This document shows, piece by piece, positions 18,655 to 26,906 of a stretch of 56,302 nucleotides of DNA. Position numbers and translations under genes: made by a program. This stretch comes from Gammaproteobacteria bacterium (GTDB lineage: Bacteria > Pseudomonadota > Gammaproteobacteria > Natronospirales > REEB76). The DNA is taken from NCBI GenBank assembly GCA_028870845.1, contig JAGWOR010000011.1, positions 1 to 56,302 of the forward strand, written 5' to 3'. Positions within the stretch are counted from its first letter, which is position 1; each line of letters begins with the position of its first letter. The notes below the pieces were generated by a model that was not told the DNA's origin, made no database searches, and saw only the letters and a list, made by a program, of their open reading frames with translations.

Positions 18655-20071
18655 CCTTTCGGGCACCACCGCCTTCCGGCTGGCCATGCGTTATGCGGGA
18701 TTTGTGTGCCTGCTCACCATTGCCTGTTTCGCGGTCATCTACTGGGCGACCATCTCGCAGTTACGCACCCAGATCGACGCCGGCCTGCGCGCAGAAACCA
18801 GCGCCCTTACCCGCCTGTATGCGCTTAAGGGCATTGACGGCTTGCAGCAGGTCATTGCCGCGCTAAGCACCACCAAGGGTCTCGCCGCAAGTGACACCGG
18901 CGACGCCGGTCCGCGTCAATACTTGCTGACGGATTCAGCCTTCAAGGTTCTAGCGGGCTCGCTCAATCGATGGCCGTCCGGCATAGACAGTAACCATATG
19001 GCATGGGCCACCATGCATATCCGGGTGCAGCACAACCAGCCAGGGCTGGATGCCCTGCATCATCATTTCGAACTGCGGGCGGTTGCAGTGCCGTTGCCCG
19101 GTAGCTATCACCTGCTGGTTGGTCAGTCACTGGACGAGTTGATCGAAATGCGCGACACCATCCTGGGACTGACCATTGGCGCCGTATTGCTGATTTTAAT
19201 TGTGGGCCTGGCGGGCGGCGCCCTGGTGGGCCGCAGCGTGGTGCGCCGTCTGCAGGCGGTAATGCATACCGCGGACACTATCATGGGAGGAGACCTGAGC
19301 CAGCGCATTCCTGAAGAAATGCGCGGCGATGAATACGATGCCCTGGCCAGCAAACTAAACGCCATGCTGGCACGTATCGAACAGCTCATGAAAAGCACGC
19401 GTGAGGTCACGGAAAACGTTGCGCATGACCTGCGCAGTCCATTGACCCGTTTGCGCGGTCGCGCGGAAATCGCCCTCATGAAAACCAAAGACAGCGATCA
19501 CCAGAAAGCTGCTTTGCAGAAAGTCATCGAGGAAACCGATGGCATCGTAGCGACCCTGAACGCCATTCTCAGCATCGCCCAGATTGAGTCCGGCGCACGC
19601 CGGGACTGGACTGAAGTGGATATGTCGGTCGCCTGCCGCGATGCCGCCGAGTTGTACGAGGCGCTGGCCGATGAAAAAGGCGTGCACTTCGACACTCATA
19701 TCACCGAAGGTATAAAAGTCAGGGGCAACCGCCAACTGCTGGCCCAGGCCATTGGAAACCTGCTGGATAATGCCATCAAGTACACCGGCAGCGGCGGTGA
19801 TGTGAGTTTGTCGCTCACCAATGAAGACGGCGTGGTTGTAATGAGCGTACGCGACAGCGGTCCTGGCATCCCGGCGGAGTTGCGTGACAAGGCCTTGCAG
19901 CGTTTCGTGCGCCTGGATGCCAGCCGCAGCCAGCCCGGGAGCGGTTTGGGGCTGTCATTGGTCAAAGCCGTAGCCGAGCAGCACGCCGCGACACTGCAGC
20001 TGGAAGACAACCATCCTGGATTGCGGGTCAGCCTGCGATTTCCGCAGCTAAATTCACAAACATCGCTTTAA
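18641..20071 (+). CDS. Sensor histidine kinase with HAMP domain
   Basis: 476 residues, GTG start inside the regulator gene. Two membrane helices (about 14-38 and 174-197) flank a periplasmic sensor of about 135 residues. A HAMP domain follows, then a dimerisation domain with the phospho-acceptor His262 in N-V-A-H-D-L-R-S-P-L-T-R-L. The ATPase domain has an N box (NLLDNAIKYT), G1 (DSGPGIP) and G2 (GSGLGLSLV). Partner of the preceding regulator. The sensor is rich in His (HNQPGLDALHHHFELRAV), which could bind a metal; this is only a suggestion. Confidence 0.92.
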   Translation: MTRISLSGTTAFRLAMRYAGFVCLLTIACFAVIYWATISQLRTQIDAGLRAETSALTRLYALKGIDGLQQVIAALSTTKGLAASDTGDAGPRQYLLTDSAFKVLAGSLNRWPSGIDSNHMAWATMHIRVQHNQPGLDALHHHFELRAVAVPLPGSYHLLVGQSLDELIEMRDTILGLTIGAVLLILIVGLAGGALVGRSVVRRLQAVMHTADTIMGGDLSQRIPEEMRGDEYDALASKLNAMLARIEQLMKSTREVTENVAHDLRSPLTRLRGRAEIALMKTKDSDHQKAALQKVIEETDGIVATLNAILSIAQIESGARRDWTEVDMSVACRDAAELYEALADEKGVHFDTHITEGIKVRGNRQLLAQAIGNLLDNAIKYTGSGGDVSLSLTNEDGVVVMSVRDSGPGIPAELRDKALQRFVRLDASRSQPGSGLGLSLVKAVAEQHAATLQLEDNHPGLRVSLRFPQLNSQTSL

Positions 20072-20133
20072 ATCAACCCCTCAGGAACTGGTGAATCAGC
20101 AATGTCTTGACCACGGCTGACCATTGCCGGTTT

Positions 20134-22821
20134 TCAGTTAAGCCCGAAACGGCGCACCAGCCGGCTCTTGGCCCACTGTGTCAATGCTATGTAGGCCAGC
20201 ATGATCAGCGGCAGAATCATCAGGAAAGTCATGGGAACCGGCACCATACCGAAGCCGTGCGCCAGCCAGGTAAACGGCAGCCAGGCACCAATGAGACCGA
20301 TCAGGATAGTGGTACCCAGCAGCGCCCAACTGGGACGGCTTTGGATGAACGGCACCTTGGCGGTGCGAATCACGTGCACAATGAGCGTCTGGGTGAGGAT
20401 GGATTCCACGAACCATCCTGTCTGGAACAGTGCGGCGTCATGCTTGGCATGAAACACAAACCACAACAGGCAAAAGGTAATGCAATCGAAAACCGAACTG
20501 ATGGGGCCGATCACCACCATGTACCAGGCGATATTTTTCAGGTCCCAGCGGCGCGGCAATTGCAGATATTCTGCATCCACGTTGTCGGTAGGGATGGCGG
20601 TCTGGGAAAAATCATACAGCAGGTTGTTTACCAGGATCTGGATCGGCGCCATAGGCAGAAATGGCAAAAAAATACTGGCGCCCAGCACACTGAACATGTT
20701 GCCGAAATTGGAACTGGCGCCCATCTTGATGTACTTGACGATGTTGCCGAACACCTTGCGGCCTTCGATGACGCCCTCCTCCAGCACCATCAGGCTTTTT
20801 TCCAGCAGGATGATGTCGGCGGATTCCTTGGCGATATCCACCGCGGTATCCACCGAAACGCCCACATCCGCGGCCTTGAGCGCCGGGCCGTCGTTGATGC
20901 CATCGCCCAGAAACCCCACCACGTGGTTTTTCAGGTGTAGCGCCCTGACCACGCGGGCTTTCTGTTCTGGTGACAATTTCGCGAATACCGCGGCTTTCTC
21001 CGCCAGTTCCGCCAGGCTTTCGTCGCTCAGGCTCTCGATTTCGCTGCCAAGCACCAGATCCCCGACTTCCAACCCCACCTGCGAGCAGATCTTGCGGGTC
21101 ACTGCGTCGTTGTCGCCGGTCAGCACCTTGACCCGCACCCCGTGTTCGCGCAGTTTGGCGATGGCCGCAGCCGCAGTTTCCTTGGGCGGGTCCAGAAAGG
21201 CGATATAGCCCAACAGCACCATATCGGTTTCGTCCTCCCTGGAATACACGCGCTTGGGCTCGATGAGTTCCTTGAAAGCCACGGCGATCACCCGGAAGCC
21301 GTCGTTGTTGAGCGCCAGGGTCACGTCCTTGAGCTTCTGCAAGTCTTCGGGAACCAGCGGTTTGCGGTGACCCTCCACTTCTGCGTGCGAACAGATGCTG
21401 AAGATCTCCTCCACCGCACCCTTGCAAATCAGCAGGTTGCGCTCATGCTCTTCTTCCACCACCACCGACATGCGGCGCCGCTGGAAATCGAAAGGAATCT
21501 CGTCCACCTTGCGGTAATTGCGCTCCGGGTGCAGGTCGGCATACATATCGACTTTTTCCAGCACTGCGATATCCAGCAGGTTGCGCAAGCCCGACTGGTA
21601 ATAGCTGTTGAGGAACGCCAGTTCCAGCACCCGTTCATTGTCGTTGCCGTTTAGATCCACGTGTTTTTCCAGGAACACCTTGTCCTGGGTCAGGGTACCG
21701 GTCTTGTCGGTGCACAGCACGTCCATGGCGCCGAAATTCTGAATGGAGCTCAGGCGCTTGACGATTACCTTATGCCGTGACATCACCAAGGCGCCCTTGG
21801 CCAGGTTTGCACTCAAGATCATGGGCAACATTTCCGGTGTCAGGCCCACGGCCACGGCCAGCGCGAACAGGAATGCCTCGCCCCAGTCGCCCTTGGTGAT
21901 ACCGTTGATGAGAAATACCAGCGGCACCATCACTGCCATGAACCGGATCATGAGCCAGGTGAAACGCTGGATGCCGCGGTCAAAGCTGGTGGTGACGCGT
22001 TCGCCGATCAGGGTGCCGGACAACGAGCCGAAATAGGTGTCTGCACCGGTCATGACCACCAGAGCGATGGCAGTGCCGCTCACCACGTTGGTACCCATAA
22101 ACGCCAGGTTGGCCAGCTCCAGTGGATTGCCGCAGGCAGCTTCGATGGCCGTGGCGCTTTTCTCCACCGGCAGGGATTCGCCGGTCAATGCCGCCTGGTT
22201 AATGAACAGATCCTTGGCGGACAGCAGGCGCACATCCGCCGGAATCATGTCGCCGGCCGAAAGTTGCACCAGGTCGCCCGGCACCAGCTCCTCGATGGGC
22301 ACCTGCTTGCGCACCGCCTTGTAGTTTGAATATGGCTCGCCGGTTTTTTCACTTTGAGTTTCCGGCTGGGTTTCATCCAGTTCTTCGCGGCGCAGGGCCG
22401 TGGCGGTGGTGGTTACCATGGCACGCAGTTTCTCGGCAGCGTTGCCGGACCGCGCCTCCTGTATCCAGGTGAGCACCACGGACAGCACCACCATAGCGGC
22501 GATGATGATGCCGCCGTCGATGTCCCGGGTGACGAAGGATATGATGGATAAGACAATCAGCAGCAGATTCAGCGGATTGCCAAGCCGCTTGATGAGCTGG
22601 AACAAAAATCCGTGTTTGACTTCGCGGGCGGCGGTATTCGGACCGTATTGCTCAAGCCGCGATTGCGCCTCGGATTCCACCAGGCCCTGAATGCTGGTGT
22701 TGTACTGCTCCATGGCGTCTTCCGCGCCCATGCAGCTGATTTCCAGCAGGCGGGCGTGGACACGCCGCGACGCACCGCTTTGGGAACCGGAACGTGCGCT
22801 GCTGCCCCACAGATTGTTCAT
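20134..22821 (-). CDS. mgtA: Magnesium-importing P-type ATPase MgtA
   Basis: About 895 residues, type IIIB P-ATPase that imports Mg2+. Phosphorylation motif C-T-D-K-T-G-T-L-T-Q (Asp near residue 375), TGES actuator motif (ALTGESLPVEKS), GDGINDGPALKAADVG hinge and the helix-4 motif AVGLTPEMLPMI, which is diagnostic for MgtA/MgtB. C-terminal helices contain NNLLYDFSQTAIPTDNVD, also family-specific. The start is placed at ATG 22821; a GTG five codons upstream (22836) is possible. It is preceded by a long structured leader (22837-23105) that looks like an Mg2+ riboswitch. Convergent with the histidine kinase gene, 62 bases apart. Confidence 0.93.
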   Translation of the reverse strand: MNNLWGSSARSGSQSGASRRVHARLLEISCMGAEDAMEQYNTSIQGLVESEAQSRLEQYGPNTAAREVKHGFLFQLIKRLGNPLNLLLIVLSIISFVTRDIDGGIIIAAMVVLSVVLTWIQEARSGNAAEKLRAMVTTTATALRREELDETQPETQSEKTGEPYSNYKAVRKQVPIEELVPGDLVQLSAGDMIPADVRLLSAKDLFINQAALTGESLPVEKSATAIEAACGNPLELANLAFMGTNVVSGTAIALVVMTGADTYFGSLSGTLIGERVTTSFDRGIQRFTWLMIRFMAVMVPLVFLINGITKGDWGEAFLFALAVAVGLTPEMLPMILSANLAKGALVMSRHKVIVKRLSSIQNFGAMDVLCTDKTGTLTQDKVFLEKHVDLNGNDNERVLELAFLNSYYQSGLRNLLDIAVLEKVDMYADLHPERNYRKVDEIPFDFQRRRMSVVVEEEHERNLLICKGAVEEIFSICSHAEVEGHRKPLVPEDLQKLKDVTLALNNDGFRVIAVAFKELIEPKRVYSREDETDMVLLGYIAFLDPPKETAAAAIAKLREHGVRVKVLTGDNDAVTRKICSQVGLEVGDLVLGSEIESLSDESLAELAEKAAVFAKLSPEQKARVVRALHLKNHVVGFLGDGINDGPALKAADVGVSVDTAVDIAKESADIILLEKSLMVLEEGVIEGRKVFGNIVKYIKMGASSNFGNMFSVLGASIFLPFLPMAPIQILVNNLLYDFSQTAIPTDNVDAEYLQLPRRWDLKNIAWYMVVIGPISSVFDCITFCLLWFVFHAKHDAALFQTGWFVESILTQTLIVHVIRTAKVPFIQSRPSWALLGTTILIGLIGAWLPFTWLAHGFGMVPVPMTFLMILPLIMLAYIALTQWAKSRLVRRFGLN

Positions 22822-22913
22822 GACTTTCAATTCCACGCTTGCACCTGATTGAAGCTGAGGTGCACTGAAAGCGCGAGCCCGTCAAGACAAGTCTAACGAC
22901 ATCCGATGCGATG

Positions 22914-22936
22914 AACCATGCCGGAACAGCATGGTT
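22914..22936 (-). terminator. Hairpin 3' of the putative riboswitch (possible expression platform)
   Basis: Perfect arms AACCATGC and GCATGGTT enclose a 7-base loop, immediately after the proposed aptamer and about 93 bases before the mgtA start. No U tract follows, so control could work through Rho or RNA stability rather than intrinsic termination. Confidence 0.4.
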
Positions 22937-22940
22937 TGGT

Positions 22941-23090
22941 GAAATCGGGCTTTAGAGTCGTGGACATTGCCTTCGCCTCGGAGGCGGCATCCACGCGGAG
23001 GAGGAATTCAGGCGCGGAAGCTACCACTTGGTAGGCGGGGTTTGCGTGTACAGTGGCTACTACAACTGCCCATGCGGGCGCCTCCGATAG
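22941..23090 (-). ncRNA. Candidate M-box (ykoK-type) Mg2+ riboswitch in the mgtA leader
   Basis: The leader RNA can be folded so that AUCGG (23088-23084) pairs with CCGAU (22948-22944) and closes a multibranched structure. Inside are GCCC-gcau-GGGC, CUACC-aagu-GGUAG, and a long arm GUGGA...UCCAC holding UGCC...GGCA and CGCCUC-c-GAGGCG. The start (GGAGGC, then a small hairpin, then a UGUAGUAGCC run) and the end (ACUCUAAAGCCCGAU) resemble conserved parts of the M-box (compare GUGAGGCUCC... and GCUAAAGCUCUACGAU in Bacillus). Position, about 150-base length and the downstream Mg2+ transporter all fit. Assigned by eye, without a covariance search. Confidence 0.55.
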
Positions 23091-23105
23091 ACCTTGTCGG
23101 CGCGG

Positions 23106-23134
23106 ATGCTAGACCCGGGTGTTGACAGTGTCAA
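23106..23134 (-). promoter_or_regulatory. Sigma-70 promoter of mgtA with a palindrome over the -35
   Basis: Minus-strand TTGACA (23134-23129), 17-base spacer, TAGCAT (23111-23106). The -35 is perfect and forms part of the palindrome TTGACAcTGTCAA (23134-23122), which could bind a regulator. Transcription would begin about 10-15 bases before the proposed riboswitch. Confidence 0.7.
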
Positions 23135-23260
23135 CGGATTTGAATGAATTTTTGTGGGAATCGCGGGCTAAAAATATTGCAGCGAAAGTTCAGATTGCCC
23201 AGCTCCGGTTTACGGGGGAGTTTCGCATAGTAGGTGGACCCTGGCGGTTCACGCACCTCG

Positions 23261-25927
23261 TTAATGGGGTGGCGGTCCCTTCACCACTTCCGCAAGGTCT
23301 GCGGGCCGCAACCAGTGTTTATACGCCGCCTGGATTTCCGGGGCGGTGAGCTTGATATAGTGGCGCGCTTCCACCCGCAGTTCGTCCAGGGGCAGTCCGT
23401 CTGTGGCAAAGGTGAGCCAGTTGCCGGCGATTTCATCGACGCTGGCCTGTTTCAGCGGAATGGCCCGCAGGTTCATGGCCTTGGCACGGTCCAGTTCCAC
23501 CGCCGTAACCTGAGTGTTCTGCATCCCGGCCAGGTCGCGCACGATCAGATTTCGGGCCTCCGTGACCTTGTCCGGGTCACAGCCGTATTCCACCGTGAAG
23601 ATTCCGCGAGTCGGCGTGAATTTAAAGTCCGAGCCTATGCTATATACAAGACCGCGCTTTTCCCTGAGGTCGCGCCCCAGGCGCGAAGCATAAAACCCCC
23701 GTCCCAGCACCAGATTGCCCAGTTGCAGGGCGTAGCGCTCGGGACTGAACAGGTTCAGCCCCAAAGTCTCGCCCAAGACCACGGTATCCTGCAGGCTGGT
23801 CTTGTCCGGCACCACGGTCCGGGGTCCCGGCTTGCTCAGGGGTACCGGGGGCAGATCGGTGACGGGTTTCGCGCCCGTGGCCCGCCAGCCGCCAAAATAT
23901 TTCTCGATGACGGACCGGGCCCTGGCCGGCGTGACCTTGCCGATCACCACGATGGTGGCCAGATCCGGGCGGAACGCCTGCTGATAATAGCTACGCACAT
24001 CGGCCAGCGTGACCCCCATGATGCTCTGGGGTGTGGCTTCCCGCAGGGTGGGATCGCCGGCCGGCACCAGCGCCTCGGTAGTCGCACGGTGGAACAGGTA
24101 ATCCGGGCTCTGCAGCTGGCCTGCCTGGAAACGCGCCGTCTGGTTCTGCACTACCGGGAAATACCTGGCCGGCAATGCCGGGTGCAGTTCATTGTCCGCC
24201 AGCAACTGCACCGCGCGTGCGAAGTTCGCCGCCGGCGCTTGCACCGCGAAATCTGTTCCCGCGGCTTCCTGGGCCGCGATGTCATCCAGCGCCTTCTGGT
24301 AGGCCAGGCGGTTGAGGCTGGTGGTGCCGTAGCTGAATAGCCCGTCCAGCACATCGGCCACGCCGTCCTGGCCTTTGGGCTGCTGCAGCGCCGGCTGGCT
24401 CTTGAGGTGGCCATAGACGCTCACCGTGTCGCTCACATCGGTGGTCTGCACGATCAGCTTGAGGCCGTTCGGCAGTACGCTTACCACCGGATCCAGCGTG
24501 CGCCTGGGCAAATTAAGGCGGGAGATCGCCGATTGCGCCCAGCCCGGCAAGGGCACGGATTTTTCCGGCGTGCTATTAAAGGACTCCGCGCCGCCGTACC
24601 CCTTCGCGGCCAGCGGCTTGCCGGAATACTCCGGGGTGAGAATCGCAGTGAATGCATGCGCCTGGTTCAGGTAGACACGCGCCACGCGGTTTACGTCCGC
24701 CACCGTAACCTCGCGGTAGGCGGCGATCATGTCGTCTGGCGATGTCAGCCCCTGAACCGCCAGCGCCTGCGACCAGGCCTGCGCCAGGCCGGCCACGGAA
24801 TTCTTCTGGAATTCAAGCTGCGTGATTTCCTGGCGCTTGGCGGCCGCCACCAAATCCGGCGATACACCCTGTTTCGCAATACCCGCCAGTACCTGGCTGA
24901 TTTCCGCAGTCAGTAGCTTGGAATCGCCGCCCTTGGGAAACACGCCGAAGGCTATGCCCAAGCCCGTGTCCGGCATGGTGTCCCCGAGGAAGCTGGCATA
25001 CAGCGCCTTGTTCTCCGGCACCAGCGCATACAGGCTGCCGCGCTGGCTGGCCAGCACATCACCCAATATCTCAGCGGCGGCGTAATCGGCACTGTGGTAA
25101 CCGGGCAAGCGAAATGTGATGGCCGTAAAGCCGTAGGGAGTGTCAGTGGGCAGATGCAGGGTCTGGGGTTGTACGGGCGCGAACTTCACCGCAGCGCGCG
25201 CGGGCAGCGGCTTTGCAGGAATACCCGCGAACAGTGACTTGACCCGGGAGAGAACGGCCTTCGGGTCCACATCGCCCACGATCACCAGGATGGCATTGTT
25301 CGGCGCATACCAGGTCTCATAGAACTTGCGCAGCATGGCCGAGGTGGTTTTGTCGAATGACGGCCGGGTGCCAAGGGCATCGTGTGCGTAGGGCGTGCCC
25401 TTGAACAGCACCGCCTGCAATTGCTTGAACATCAGGTATTGGGGATTGGAGAGGTCGCGTGACACCTCCTGTTCGATGGCGCCACGCTCCTTCTCCCATT
25501 CCTTCTGGCTCAGATCCAGGCCGCGCATGCGGATGGCGGCGATGTGCAGTGCCACGTCCAGGTCGTCAGCCGGCACCGTGAAGAAATACTGGGTGACCGT
25601 ATCCTGGGTGTCGGCATCGAAGCGCCCGCCCATGTACGCGGAGATCTCCGCCAGCTGATCCTTGGAAAGCCCGGGGCTGCCGCGGAACATCATGTGTTCC
25701 AGGGCGTGGGCGGTTCCGGGGAACCCGGCCGGTGCTTCATTGGAACCTACCAGGTAATTCATCTCCGTGGTCACCACCGGTGCCAGGGTGTTTTTTACGA
25801 TCACCACCCTTAACCCGTTGCCAAGCGTAGCGCGCAGCACGGCCGGCGAGGTTGCGGCAAAAACACTTGATGACAGGCAGGCCAGCAAGAACATTGCCGG
25901 GCGGAAAAGATGCAACGTGCGGGGCAT
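23261..25927 (-). CDS. M16-family zinc metalloprotease, two-lobed, exported
   Basis: 888 residues with a signal peptide (about 1-25, S-V-F-A-A-T). The first lobe carries the inverted zinc motif H74-A-L-E77-H78 and the distal Glu154 (I-E-Q-E-V), so it should be active. The second lobe (about 460-870) has the M16C fold with the substrate-binding R/Y segment (REKRGLVYSIGSDF) but no zinc motif. Both halves on one chain is the M16 layout of periplasmic peptidases that clear peptides or signal peptides. Single gene: a 334-base leader region separates it from mgtA, and on the other side lies a divergent small secreted protein. Confidence 0.9.
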   Translation of the reverse strand: MPRTLHLFRPAMFLLACLSSSVFAATSPAVLRATLGNGLRVVIVKNTLAPVVTTEMNYLVGSNEAPAGFPGTAHALEHMMFRGSPGLSKDQLAEISAYMGGRFDADTQDTVTQYFFTVPADDLDVALHIAAIRMRGLDLSQKEWEKERGAIEQEVSRDLSNPQYLMFKQLQAVLFKGTPYAHDALGTRPSFDKTTSAMLRKFYETWYAPNNAILVIVGDVDPKAVLSRVKSLFAGIPAKPLPARAAVKFAPVQPQTLHLPTDTPYGFTAITFRLPGYHSADYAAAEILGDVLASQRGSLYALVPENKALYASFLGDTMPDTGLGIAFGVFPKGGDSKLLTAEISQVLAGIAKQGVSPDLVAAAKRQEITQLEFQKNSVAGLAQAWSQALAVQGLTSPDDMIAAYREVTVADVNRVARVYLNQAHAFTAILTPEYSGKPLAAKGYGGAESFNSTPEKSVPLPGWAQSAISRLNLPRRTLDPVVSVLPNGLKLIVQTTDVSDTVSVYGHLKSQPALQQPKGQDGVADVLDGLFSYGTTSLNRLAYQKALDDIAAQEAAGTDFAVQAPAANFARAVQLLADNELHPALPARYFPVVQNQTARFQAGQLQSPDYLFHRATTEALVPAGDPTLREATPQSIMGVTLADVRSYYQQAFRPDLATIVVIGKVTPARARSVIEKYFGGWRATGAKPVTDLPPVPLSKPGPRTVVPDKTSLQDTVVLGETLGLNLFSPERYALQLGNLVLGRGFYASRLGRDLREKRGLVYSIGSDFKFTPTRGIFTVEYGCDPDKVTEARNLIVRDLAGMQNTQVTAVELDRAKAMNLRAIPLKQASVDEIAGNWLTFATDGLPLDELRVEARHYIKLTAPEIQAAYKHWLRPADLAEVVKGPPPH

Positions 25928-26045
25928 GTGAACTCCAGATACATGGATTAAATGCGGTGGTGTGCGGAACTATTCCAGATTTTACGACGGTCCTCAAGCA
26001 GGTTTCGCCGCTGTGCGCATCACAGTCGGATTTCCGGAGCTTGGC

Positions 26046-26059
26046 TTAACAATTGTTAA
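26046..26059. promoter_or_regulatory. 14-bp perfect palindrome TTAACAATTGTTAA in a divergent intergenic region
   Basis: Lies between the M16 protease gene (start 25927) and the small secreted protein gene (start 26191), where a shared operator would sit. The AT-rich palindrome stands out from GC-rich surroundings. The factor is unknown. Confidence 0.4.
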
Positions 26060-26190
26060 TGTTCCGATCCGCCACAAGGTAGCAAGAAATGGGTGTGTAA
26101 CAAAATATTGCCGGCCAAAGGTGCGGTACACGGTTTAACCGTCCGGGCGTTGTAACCCATAAGACCCAAGTTTGCCTATGGGAGGTGCTC

Positions 26191-26589
26191 ATGAAACGCG
26201 CTATTCCGGTATTCATATTGATCGCGCTGCTGGGCAGCGCCACGATACTGCCTGCTGCGTGGGCGGACGACCATGGTGGCAGGCATGACTCCGGCTGGAA
26301 TCACGGGCGCTACGGTGACCGAGACGGCCACTGGGAATTCGGCTGGCATGATGGCCGCCCCGGCTGGCTATGGGTGGTGGGTGGCGCCGTATTGTTGTAC
26401 AGCGTCACCCATCCGGCACCGGCCCCGCGCCCGCCAACGGTGATCGTGCAACCGGCCGTGCCCGCGCCTTCCCAGGCATACTGGTACTACTGCCCCGCGA
26501 CCGGAACCTATTATCCCTATGTGCAATCCTGCCCTGGAGGCTGGCAGATGGTCGCGGCATCTCCGCCACCGCCTCCGCCGAACCGGTGA
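26191..26589 (+). CDS. Small secreted Gly/His/Trp- and Pro-rich protein of unknown function
   Basis: 132 residues. A signal peptide (about 3-24, ending P-A-A-W-A-D) is followed by a Gly/His/Arg/Trp-rich stretch (HGGRHDSGWNHGRYGDRDGH), one hydrophobic helix (WLWVVGGAVLLYSVTH), a Pro linker and a C-terminal Y-W-Y-Y-C-P...Y-Y-P-Y-V-Q-S-C-P-G-G-W motif. This conserved two-Cys motif occurs in many small envelope proteins of gammaproteobacteria, none with a firm function. ATG 26191 is chosen because GGAGG sits 5 bases upstream; the in-frame GTG at 26185 overlaps that ribosome-binding site. A strong terminator follows. Confidence 0.75.
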   Translation: MKRAIPVFILIALLGSATILPAAWADDHGGRHDSGWNHGRYGDRDGHWEFGWHDGRPGWLWVVGGAVLLYSVTHPAPAPRPPTVIVQPAVPAPSQAYWYYCPATGTYYPYVQSCPGGWQMVAASPPPPPPNR

Positions 26590-26906
26590 AATAGGAAATA
26601 ACCTCAGTACCCGAAAAAGCCACTTGTTCCATCAGACCCGGCGCTGTTGCACCAGCGCCGGGTCTTTTACATAAGTCTGTTAGATACAGAAAACACATAG
26701 CTTTTTGATAAACAGCCATATTAATCCCGTCATAAATTTTATGTAGATTGCCGGATTGGGATCTCCCTCCAAACCGGTCAATCCATCGATGCACCCGGTT
26801 CATGCACCTTGCCAGGCCCAAGCATCTGGGCAGTCTTAGCTGTTTCGCGTAGCATGCAAGGATTGATGAGCGAAAGTTTGCTTCGCCGTGGATGCCTGAG
26901 TAACGA
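26590..26906. other. Intergenic region, AT-rich in its middle
   Basis: 317 bases between the small secreted protein and the GGDEF-EAL gene. It holds the terminator at 26634-26668 and then an AT-rich stretch (about 26660-26760) that probably contains the promoter of the GGDEF-EAL gene. I see no convincing gene, riboswitch or repeat in it. Confidence 0.5.
26634..26668 (+). terminator. Intrinsic terminator after the small secreted protein gene
   Basis: AGACCCGGCGCT (26634-26645), 7-base loop, AGCGCCGGGTCT (26653-26664), followed by TTTA. A 12-bp stem with one of the clearest termination signals in the window. Confidence 0.85.

Noticed and set aside
23234..24340. Long antisense frame inside the M16 protease gene
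   Set aside because: A GC-driven shadow; composition rich in Arg, Gln and His without domain signal.
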